DNA from: Cladophialophora immunda
Taxonomy: Eukaryota > Ascomycota > Eurotiomycetes > Chaetothyriales > Herpotrichiellaceae
DNA length: 64,000 bases
Direction: 5' to 3'
Assembly: GCF_000835495.1 (NCBI RefSeq)
Contig: NW_015622544.1
Coordinates: 2,694,855-2,758,854 of the forward strand
Notes under the pieces: generated by a model
Seen by the model: the letters and a program-made list of their open reading frames with translations, nothing else
The model's database searches: none
Told to the model about the DNA's origin: nothing
Shown here: positions 56,401-64,000 of the stretch, piece after piece
How the letters are laid out: every line of letters begins with the position of its first letter
Numbering within the stretch: position 1 is the stretch's first letter
Program-made: the position numbers and the translations under genes

Positions 56401-56794
56401 AGCCACTGTCAGTACGCTAGCATCTCGTGCGCGAGTCAAATGGGGGACTGACCTCCCGCTCTGCCCTCCGCCGCAGCCTTCGCGGCACCTTTTTGGCATT
56501 ATGACTGGCTGTTCTCCGTCTCATATGCCTCGGAACTTGTTGGAACGCTCGCGAGGACAATTGCTTCTTTGCCCTGCGCATGCTCTTCTCCAGAGCCCCG
56601 ATCTCGAACTCTCGGGCCTTGATGAACGAAGCCACATTGAGTTCCCCGCCAGCAGAGACGACTGCCTCAGGGCGTTGGACGGGAATGGCTCGAGCATCAT
56701 GATTTTTCTGTCGCTTGCGCGCAGCCGAGGAAAGGCCTGGCTGGTCAAAGGCGACCTTGCGCTTTTGCCCGGCTTTCTGTGCTGGCGGAGCCAT
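53411..56794 (-). CDS. pop1: RNase P / RNase MRP protein subunit Pop1
   Basis: Nuclear/nucleolar scaffold of the ribozymes that mature tRNA 5' ends and pre-rRNA. Two exons: 56794-56453 and 56383-53411, giving 1104 aa. The 69-bp intron has a GTCAGT donor and a TATAG acceptor; splicing joins RRAERE to MKDDNTPTVTKR in phase 0. The N-terminal POP1 signature is clear: LNVASFIKAREFEIGALEKS, then RAFQQVPRHMRRRTASHNAK and KVPRRLRRRAERE. After it come KTWLPTHLWHTKRAHM, the domain-typical HTKR segment, and ARWRISNTLPSQKAINRR. The middle of the protein has PVILFASRAENSAS, LLPWTCVDPVWRSLMYYPLS. The C-terminal part ends in LLGFVTSGGYNLAEGRGTAV and IGRLGIWEVCL. The long charged linker near 640-870 is low-complexity. 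Its stop codon is about 75 bp from the end of the motif array. Confidence 0.96.
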
Positions 56795-56958
56795 TGGGCG
56801 TTGGACGGGAGGCTCACCAAGTCGCGGCGCGTTCTCAGGTTCGAAATTGGGGAAATCGAGGATTTTATTTTGCGGGCGATTAAAGCGGCAATACCGTATT
56901 GGTACTTAATTTTCCCCACACGCTCCCGAAGTACGAGGTACATATAGGTATATACAAT

Positions 56959-58647
56959 TTACAGTGACTGAACCTCGGTCAGGTATGTATCTAATGTCAA
57001 CATGGGTGGTAGAGTGACAACTGCGTCTTCCTCTGAAACCTCCTGTAGGTGTCCATCGTTCCCTCCTCGGTGGGGTGAGTTGACAGGATAGGGTTTCTTA
57101 TTTGCTGATGCGCCCGTCGAGTCTATCACGGGCCGCACCGAAGTCCTGATTGATTCTCTTTGATATTTGTCCAAGGCCTGTTGCCAGCTGCTTCTTAACC
57201 CCTCTTCAAGAGGCTCGTACCAGAAGAAGTAGCGCATTGTCGACTCCACAGCGTCCCAGGATCTTGCTTCTGGGAACTGTTCAAAGAAGCTTCGGCCAAG
57301 CGGGATTGCTTGATCAGCAAGTGGAAGCTCCAAGCCCCAAGATCTTATGACAATCATCATAATCCAAACCAAGCAGGCTCTCTCTTCCGGACCCTCCGCC
57401 TGCGTGAAGGGGAGTGACCGAGTTAACTCTTGCCTCGAGCCTCGGTAGGCCGCAACCCGGGAAATCGAGCCGTTTGGATTATGCATGTCGAAGCCGAACA
57501 TAATCACCGCCAGTATCAAGTTCTTCTCCAAGCTATGCTCGGTGCAAGCAGACGATTGGAGACAGGCACATACTTCGAAAAGGTCCGGATAATCCTGGCC
57601 GTCTGAAACTGGGTCTTCCTCCATTGGACGTGGAAGCTTGGCGATCTTGGATTGAAGAAATGTGCTTACTCTGGAGAGAATCCGGATAGTGTCCAGGCCG
57701 AAGCTGCCCTGCCGAGCGATTGCCGCGAACCCCTGGGGCAGTGTAGCGAGCATTGAAAGAAGATCCTCTTTGAATGGAGGATGAGGATATGTTCTCCGAT
57801 TCTTGCGTTTTGTGAAAGGGAAGATGGTCCTGGCACCGGTCTCGAGCATCCAGAAGTAGTCAAACTGAACGAGAAAGGCTTTGACCAGTCCACGTAGCCC
57901 TAAGTTGTCAAGTCCCCCCTTCAATGCAACGATAAGTGCCAGTCCTTTACGATTGGCGATTCTGTCTTCCCTGTACAAAACATCGAGGCACGCCAAAGCC
58001 AGCACAGTCATGAGGACGCCATCGTCTGGAGGGCCGCGGAGATCGGCAAGTTGATCACACAAAACTGACACAGCCTTTCTCCGATGAAATGTGACTTCCG
58101 CGGATGCTTTGCCTGTGGGTGCCCGAGACTTTTCCAGATAGGCCTGGGACAATGCCACGGCGCAATGGTAAGCACTTTCATGTGACAGGATTAAAGGGTA
58201 CATCCACACCATCAATGGATTGGCCATCTTGACTGTCAAAAACAATGGCTGCATGAGGGGCGAGATTGCCTGAGTGTAATAGTCGAGGGCCTGAGTGACG
58301 CAAGGTGTTTCTTGGCCTGGCAAGGATCTGAATGGGTCCGCCCGTGTACCGCTGAAGCTGACTTCTAATGGAGAGGGTGCTCGAGACCATCGGCAAATCG
58401 GCGATGCGTCAGATTCGAGGGAGGTTTGTGTCCTCTTGCGCCTGGAATTGGGTTGTGAGTCCTGCTCCTCCCCGTTCTTGGCTTGATGTGGTAATGCATA
58501 GCGAGGCTGAGCCTGTTGGCGGATGGCGGCGCGGTATTTGCTGGAGATATGCGACTTGACCAACCTTCGGTGCGAGGCGCTGTGGTCTGGATTGTCGTAA
58601 TTGAGGAAGGTGAATGCATTGGCAACCTTATGTCTGGCAGCAGGCAT
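56959..58647 (-). CDS. fungal-specific transcription-factor-domain-like protein ('tachykinin family' in fungal annotations)
   Basis: Single exon, 562 aa. The N-terminal signature FTFLNYDNPDHSASHRRLVK followed by SHISSKYRAAIRQQ is known from many unnamed fungal proteins often labelled 'tachykinin family' although unrelated to neuropeptides. It is followed by a mostly helical region (about 130-480) like the C-terminal regulatory domain of fungal transcription factors: LDYYTQAISPLMQPLF, SHESAYHCAVALSQAYL, VLMTVLALACLDVLY, and a late ACLVWIMMIVIRSW. No Zn2Cys6 cluster is visible, so it may act without its own DNA-binding domain or recruit a partner. The basic stretch SRRKRTQTS (about 68-76) could be a nuclear signal. 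The start codon lies only 165 bp from the 5' end of pop1 on the same strand in reverse order, that is, pop1 begins just upstream. Confidence 0.85.
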   Translation of the reverse strand: MPAARHKVANAFTFLNYDNPDHSASHRRLVKSHISSKYRAAIRQQAQPRYALPHQAKNGEEQDSQPNSRRKRTQTSLESDASPICRWSRAPSPLEVSFSGTRADPFRSLPGQETPCVTQALDYYTQAISPLMQPLFLTVKMANPLMVWMYPLILSHESAYHCAVALSQAYLEKSRAPTGKASAEVTFHRRKAVSVLCDQLADLRGPPDDGVLMTVLALACLDVLYREDRIANRKGLALIVALKGGLDNLGLRGLVKAFLVQFDYFWMLETGARTIFPFTKRKNRRTYPHPPFKEDLLSMLATLPQGFAAIARQGSFGLDTIRILSRVSTFLQSKIAKLPRPMEEDPVSDGQDYPDLFEVCACLQSSACTEHSLEKNLILAVIMFGFDMHNPNGSISRVAAYRGSRQELTRSLPFTQAEGPEERACLVWIMMIVIRSWGLELPLADQAIPLGRSFFEQFPEARSWDAVESTMRYFFWYEPLEEGLRSSWQQALDKYQRESIRTSVRPVIDSTGASANKKPYPVNSPHRGGNDGHLQEVSEEDAVVTLPPMLTLDTYLTEVQSL

Positions 58648-61117
58648 AATGAAGCATCGCGTATCATGCTGGTGAATGTGAAGGTATCGACCGCGGTCAT
58701 CGATTTACAGACTAATACTGTAAGATATCGGCGGTGGGGGTTGGGGAGCCACCATTCATGGACGTCCTTTTGCGAGGCCGAATACCGCTTGCCCGAAGGC
58801 TGTGACAGTTTTCGCTGAAGAGTTGACGGGATGCCGATGCCACGGATCAATTGGCATCGCGCAGAGGACGTCTGGGTTCCGATCGCCAGCTATTCTCTCA
58901 CCTCACACCGATTGCTGCTTGACTAAGCAACGCTATTTTTGCTGTGGTTCGTTTAATGTTCTGCATACAGGTATTCGTGGTGCCTCGGATGGTACAAGAT
59001 CCAATGTGCTGTGGCGGCCAAGGGGCTCGCAAGGTGATACTCCTTATCGAACTGGGCCGCGAAGATATTGAGGGGCGGGGGATGGCGGTACAGGAAGGAT
59101 CTCAGTATACTGGGTCCAGCTGAAGGGGGATAGGGGAGTTACAGATCAATCGGAGCAAATGGCCTGGGTGAGAAGACACTTCAGCACGTCTGATGGAGTT
59201 TCACGAGCCAAGAAGATTTGACCTCGTGATAGCCTTTTGGGGCTTAGCGCAGACCAAGCTCACTAAGACCTTAGAAAGTGGAGCTCGTGGGCACTGGGAA
59301 GCCACTAAAACGGAAGGAGCGTGGGGGCATCTCGTTCAACGACCGACATTGGGACTCGAGTGCTATTACAAAATGATTCCCGGATCTCGATACTGAAGGA
59401 TCATGCCCTGTACTGGCTACAAGTACGTGCGAATCTGCCCACGAATGCGAGCATACTCCTCGAGAGGGTACGGAAAAAGGGGGTTCCAAGCTCTGGCCTC
59501 CCTACCCAAGTATCTACCCCCCAAACTATTCGACACATGCGCACTTTGCGAAGGGGCTGGTCCGCATCTGAATGGCCTCCGCCGCCTGTGGCAAATGGCA
59601 ATAGACCCAGCGTCGCGGCCAGAGGATGAATTTCCACGTGGACGTCGTCCAGAGGGTTGCATTTACTGATAGATGATCAAGCAACCAAATCCCCAGCAGC
59701 AATGTCTACAGGGCCTCTCTCAACCTCCCTGGTTATTAATGGCCTTCCTCTTTCGGCTATGACATCAACCGGCCTTCCTCTCTATAGTCATTTTCTGGCG
59801 GTGAATGCCTCTCGCCAGTATGAAGCTGTACCGATAGCTACTCGGTCCATTGCGTGTAGTCTTGGTCACTATATCTTGGGGCCAGAAAGGGGGGTTGTGC
59901 ACCGTACCTGGATCTCCTCTTCTTTGTACAAACTCCTTCGGAGGGATCCTCAAACCATTTAACGAGCGTGTGAGCGACGAACATTTGTCGGATACCCGTG
60001 ATAGCAGCTGACCAACAGAGTGGCCGTACGTGCTCGTACAAGGATACATGGTCCCGCTTCTAGGGCATGGGGCCAGTTTCGAGGAGGAATATTAAACTCG
60101 TCGGATTCCACAGGGGGATCTTTCGCGGGGGCTTAATAACGCCCGTTGGGTCTTTCTGGCTTGAATCCTTCGTCGAGGCTCCCTCCCTTGAACCCCCTGA
60201 GCCTTGCAAGCCTCCGGTGATCCTTCCAATCCCGATCCCCGGGTCCAAAACCGCGTGCACAGTCATTCTGTTATACCAACGGAAAATGACCGTCGGCGTA
60301 GGCCACGCACCGGTGCCTGTGTCCTCGTCCTTGGGTGCTTGAAGGGGTGGGAATCCTGCGGCGTCCCAATCACACGCGCAGGGGCGTCTTTGTCATTGTC
60401 GGCATCCCCGCCTTTGGGCATGCCAAGCTTCTTACAAAGAAAGCCCGTGCAGGTTGTTAGTTCAGCCGTTGATGCGCCCTTGGAATCGGCAAAACAGCCT
60501 GAATCGCCCAGAAGAATGGAAAGGGTGCCTGGACTCCTTTCCCTCGCGCGATATAGAGAATACCCCCCCTCCCGCCGGCGCAGCAATCCCAGCTACCCAA
60601 AGCGCCTTTGTCTTTTCACACTTTCTCTACGGTTGAGTGAAGGAGAAACTTTGCGCACGGCCGTTGCCCTTTTCAGCAGCGCACGCAGACTCAGCGATTG
60701 GCCAACCACCGCGATCAAGGCCGCAGGGAAACGCAACCACCAGACGAAAGAGACGGGGAATACGGCACAGTTACGGAGGAACTCAAAAGCCATTTCCACC
60801 CTCCATATCCAATCCGCCCCTCGGCATCAGACACCAATCAGACTCTTGACTCAGCTTTATGTAAACCCAAGAGAGCTCCCAGACCTTCCCGGATTGGCTT
60901 ATCTGACCGCCCTTGCGTTTATCTGCCTGCAGTCGGCAATCCAGACCACAGGCACCCATAGCGTACACTAATAATCGGAACTGCTGCGGTGGCATTTGCA
61001 ACATAAAGGTGGAGGTCGACCCTCACCTCCTCTGCGACTGCATCAGCCCGACCAAAAATAATCAAGGACCCCCAGAGAAGTACCATCATTGAACGCAACG
61101 GACAGCTTTCGACGACA
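58648..61117. other. 2.5-kb gene-free region upstream of the AP-1-like bZIP gene
   Basis: No supported gene. Overlapping frames on both strands around 60060-60970 are short or low-complexity. The last ~100 bp is leader of the next gene. Confidence 0.55.
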
Positions 61118-62031
61118 ATGGACTACTTCGCCGTCGCGGCAGCTCACCGTGGCTCGTACTTCGACTCGCTCGTGGATGCGGATTCATCCAACTCGAGCTC
61201 TCCAGACGTAGGTCTCGCAAAAACTCCTTTCGCGGCCCCTCCTTTGAGCCATCTGCGACGCGGAGGGGAGATGTTGACCAATATTTGTTGAACATGCAGA
61301 ATACCATGGGCGACATGTTTCGATACGGCAGCATCGGGTCCGGGATGTTTCCCACCAGCCACGGCTGGGGACCACCGGCTGATCTCGACACGCTCGACGC
61401 CTTCACCGACTTTAAGCCGCAGACCGCCCGACACGACAGCGCCCAGCCGTCCACGGACTCCGAGCAGACGGTGGTCCCGCCCTCGAAAATGGTGAGGGAG
61501 TTCCTCGCCGATGAGGCCCGCGTGAGGGTGGTCGCTAACGAGCAGGGCCAGCGTCGACGGGCGCAGAACCGCGCCTCGCAGCGGGCCTTCCGCGAGCGCA
61601 AGGAGAAGCACGTCAAGGGCCTGGAGTACCAGCTCGAGACCCTCAACGAGAAGCACCAGGACCTGCTGTGCTCGTACAACAAGCAGAGCGACAGCATCGT
61701 CCGGCTGAACCGCAAGATCGCCCAGCTGCAGGCCGACCTCGAAGCGCTCCGGTTCCCCGCTTCGATGGCGGAACCGCCCACCTCCCACCCGCATCCCCAG
61801 CACCAGCACCAGCACCATCATCACCGTCACAAATGGAACAACGGCGGCCCAAAGGCGATGCCGGACAAATTCGATGCTTTCCCAAACGCCGCCAGTCTTG
61901 GACCCGTTCTCTACGACGGCTACGAGCTAGGGCCGGACGGAACAATTGTCAACGCCGTCGAATCCCACAACGCAGCGGTCAAGACAAAGCGAAGGTTACC
62001 AGACTTTGAGGACCTGCTGCGCATGCCATGA
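61118..62031 (+). CDS. AP-1/Yap-like bZIP transcription factor
   Basis: Two exons: 61118-61207 and 61300-62031, giving 273 aa; the 92-bp intron has a GTAGGT donor and an ATGCAG acceptor. The start is MDYFAVAAAHRGSYFDSLVD. The basic region QRRRAQNRASQRAFRERKEK (about 114-133) carries the fungal AP-1 core QNRxxQRAFRxRK with N120 and R128, followed by a leucine-zipper heptad series (LEYQLETL, LLCSYNKQ, IVRLNRKI, LQADLEAL). A short acidic/Ser-rich N-terminus and a His-rich stretch (about 197-215) flank it. No cysteine-rich domain of Yap1 is present, so a redox-sensing Yap1 is unlikely. It is of the smaller bZIP group; targets unknown. Long antisense frames cover it but are shadows of its GC-rich coding sequence. 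Confidence 0.9.
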
Positions 62032-62391
62032 TTGTTTTGGATGCCTGGCATCCTTTCTGCCAGTTTCTGTTTTCAGCGAAAATTGAGGGATCGACTTCAC
62101 CAAACCCCAGGGATGAACCAAAGCAGCGAAAGGCGTCAGATACCAAACCATGGCGGGCAACAGTGACTTGTATCTATATCTATCTTGATCTACTTCATTC
62201 TGACGCGCAGTCTAGTGCACACGTTAAAGTAGATTTGAGTAGATCCCCTGACTTCTCCTTTTTTGTTCTGGATTGCATAAATACGAGTTCGGGACAGAGC
62301 TCTTCCCGATCCTATATCTAGATATGCATCGGACCGTCGGTCATGCATCCAGTGCGTCGATAGGTCCAGGCACTTTATCTGCAGGGCGATG
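62032..62391. other. convergent intergenic region bZIP / peroxiredoxin
   Basis: About 360 bp between two 3' ends. I see nothing beyond presumed 3' UTRs. Confidence 0.6.
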
Positions 62392-63333
62392 TCATAGTTT
62401 AGCGAGCACAGCTGCGGCTCCCGAGACCTAGAAGGTGGATGCCCGTGTTAGCTCAGAGGACTGTCCAAGCGATAAAGAACATGCTCGCCACTCCTCGCCG
62501 AGGCCGTGAGTGTAAGGACGTAAGGCTAGTGAAGCTGAGCCGCCGGAGAGTTACCGGCTTCTCGCATCGGGGGAGAAGAGTTCTGAAAATGGGCCAATCG
62601 CGAACTGCAGTCTGGATACGAGTAAAGGATTGGGAAGCTTACCGTTACGTCCCGGCCAGGTTCCTTCTCTGCGTAAACGACCTTGCCGTGGTCGATGATC
62701 ATGGCATACCGCGCGCATCGCTCGCCGAGATTCCAGCCGATGGATTTCGAGAATTTGGTTTCCGGGTCGGAAAGGAACAGCTTGCACGCAGGAATGGTTA
62801 GCGATGGGTATCTCTGGACATGAAACGAAGTCATCACGTCCAATATCGGTTTCGAGCACGGACTGGAGTCCCGCCTTATCCGACAAGAACTCCCATGCGA
62901 GCATATCGAATGGAGACAGAACTCACAATCTCATCTTTAATTCCATTCGCCTTTCCCCAGGCGCTCATAACCCAAGCATCGTTAAAGGCCAAAACAGCCA
63001 CTATATCCACCTTCTTCCCCTTGATATCCTGTAGCGCGTCAATGTAACCGGGGAGGTGCCTCACGCTGCACCCGGGAGTAAAAGCGCCGGGCACGGCGAA
63101 GAGGACAACCTTTTTATCCGCCCATTCTTTCGACGCATTGTAGTTTTGTGGGATGCCACAACTGGTGATGGCCGCGCTTTCGGGGGTGTAGGGAACGTAG
63201 CTGCGGATAACGACAAAAGCGTCAGGATGCAACGTGATAGAGCTTCCCGGAGGAAATGGGAGGAGCACAGCGCGGCGACTCACGAGAAGACAACATCTGG
63301 AGGAAATTGGTCCCCTTCTTTGAGCCCGGCCAT
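62392..63333 (-). CDS. type-II (Prx5-like) peroxiredoxin with peroxisomal signal, Pmp20/Asp f 3 family
   Basis: Thiol peroxidase that reduces H2O2 and alkyl hydroperoxides. Four exons: 63333-63284, 63200-62927, 62780-62643 and 62427-62392, giving 165 aa, the family length. Introns are 83, 146 and 215 bp; the last two have GCTAACC and AGCTAAC branch points. The start is [20 protein letters not shown]. The peroxidatic motif is VPGAFTPGC with Cys61; a second Cys31 in [10 protein letters not shown] matches the position of the partner Cys I recall from Asp f 3. [10 protein letters not shown] and [10 protein letters not shown] are typical. The last tiny exon supplies [11 protein letters not shown], so the protein ends in AKL, a PTS1 signal. 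That supports a peroxisomal location. Several members of this family are known fungal allergens. Confidence 0.94.
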
Positions 63334-64000
63334 TGTGGATCGTGTTTTGAGGTTCCAATGTCTCGAATGAGTACAGCCTGATACCAAGAGCCTAGAAAAA
63401 GTCGATTCAACGTCGAAAGAGAGCTGATTTGTGTACTTGGGGATCGTTATGGCGGAAGGGTGCAGTAATTGCTGACTGCGAGCAGCCCCTCATTGACAAA
63501 ACCACTTTGGAAGACCGCGGCAAAACCGACGTCGCTGCCCCGCGCGATGGTGCGATGGTCGCAGCCAGGAGTCGCAATTTTCGGTGAAACTAATTTCCGA
63601 ACATCCGCTCGTCGGAAGGAAACCACCACAGAATTTTCCCCTTGTGCTACCCGAGAGTCAGATTCTTCATTATTATCCCCCAATCTCAAATCCGTGGATG
63701 GCGTCAGCAAGGGCATGGGGAAGATCTCGCCGCTGCATTCTTTTCCTCCTGCTGCTTTTCCCCAACCCCAGAGCTCAAGGGCAGCAAGCAAGGATGCATG
63801 GCACTGAGACGCAAGGGCTTGCGTAGCCTACAGGAGGCTAGACCTGGTCCGGATTTCCAGTCTCGCTGTTTCTCTCGGGTCGCGCCGCTTAATGGATCTG
63901 ACTGGCTTTTTCGGGAAAACATACTCGTTCGTTGGCCGTCGGTTTAAGGCTCATGTATTCCGCAAGGGTCTGGAGGGTTGCAGATGAACAGCCCTTGCTG
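63334..64000. other. right-edge intergenic DNA upstream of the peroxiredoxin gene
   Basis: About 670 bp, presumed promoter. Frames here are short, overlapping and without motifs. A gene beginning beyond the edge cannot be excluded. Confidence 0.5.

Noticed and set aside
61086..61830. Two overlapping ~230-codon minus-strand frames
   Set aside because: They are antisense to the GC-rich AP-1-like bZIP coding sequence and have no family features.

Overview
The window is nuclear DNA of a filamentous ascomycete (Pezizomycotina). Evidence: genes are intron-poor, with introns mostly 49-150 bp that carry GTRWGT-type donors, CTAAC/CTRAY branch points and YAG or AAG acceptors. The gene set includes fungal-only families: DUF3425 bZIP, an AreA-GATA-like/DUF1752-type protein, a 'tachykinin/fungal_trans_2' protein, MARVEL and Cti6. 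Several spliced proteins resemble Eurotiomycete-type orthologues from memory, but I cannot fix the class or species without searches. I saw no tRNA, rRNA, recognisable transposon, CRISPR array or secondary-metabolite cluster.

I support 22 protein-coding genes, one truncated by the left edge. From left to right: a class-II E2 ubiquitin-conjugating enzyme (partial, -), 26S proteasome ATPase Rpt2 (+), ceramide synthase Lag1 (-), a STRAP-type WD40 protein (-), a coiled-coil/acidic orphan (+), 3-methylcrotonyl-CoA carboxylase alpha subunit (-), two unknown conserved-looking proteins (+,+), a small MARVEL-like membrane protein (+), a mitochondrial-leader SDR (+), an AreA-GATA-like domain protein (+), PHD protein Cti6 (+), a DUF3425 bZIP factor (+), Rsr1/Rap-type GTPase (+), methylcrotonyl-CoA carboxylase beta subunit (-), an alpha-beta-barrel-like protein (+), PPIL1-type cyclophilin (+), a ferric-reductase/NOX-family flavocytochrome (+), RNase P/MRP subunit Pop1 (-), a fungal transcription-factor-like protein (-), an AP-1-like bZIP (+) and a PTS1-bearing peroxiredoxin (-).

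Most genes are unrelated housekeeping functions: proteolysis, sphingolipid synthesis, splicing and tRNA processing, leucine catabolism, polarity, chromatin and redox. They do not form an operon-like pathway. The one functional pair is the two subunits of methylcrotonyl-CoA carboxylase, on the same strand but about 27 kb apart. Long gene-free stretches (23.3-27.1, 28.8-30.9, 36.2-39.7, 45.2-48.4, 50.8-53.4 and 58.6-61.1 kb) hold microsatellites, ACCTA/ACCTGTCT tracts and pyrimidine-rich leaders.

The strongest unexplained signal lies in the 2.6-kb convergent intergenic region between the flavocytochrome and pop1. A 17-bp motif, consensus GACTAAAARTGCAGTGY, recurs about 15 times between 51.73 and 53.33 kb with unrelated spacers and mostly one orientation. 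The last copy is fused to a 19-bp near-perfect palindrome. The region is downstream of both neighbours, so it is not an ordinary promoter. The repeat spacing is not a multiple of three, so it is not a repeat-protein exon.
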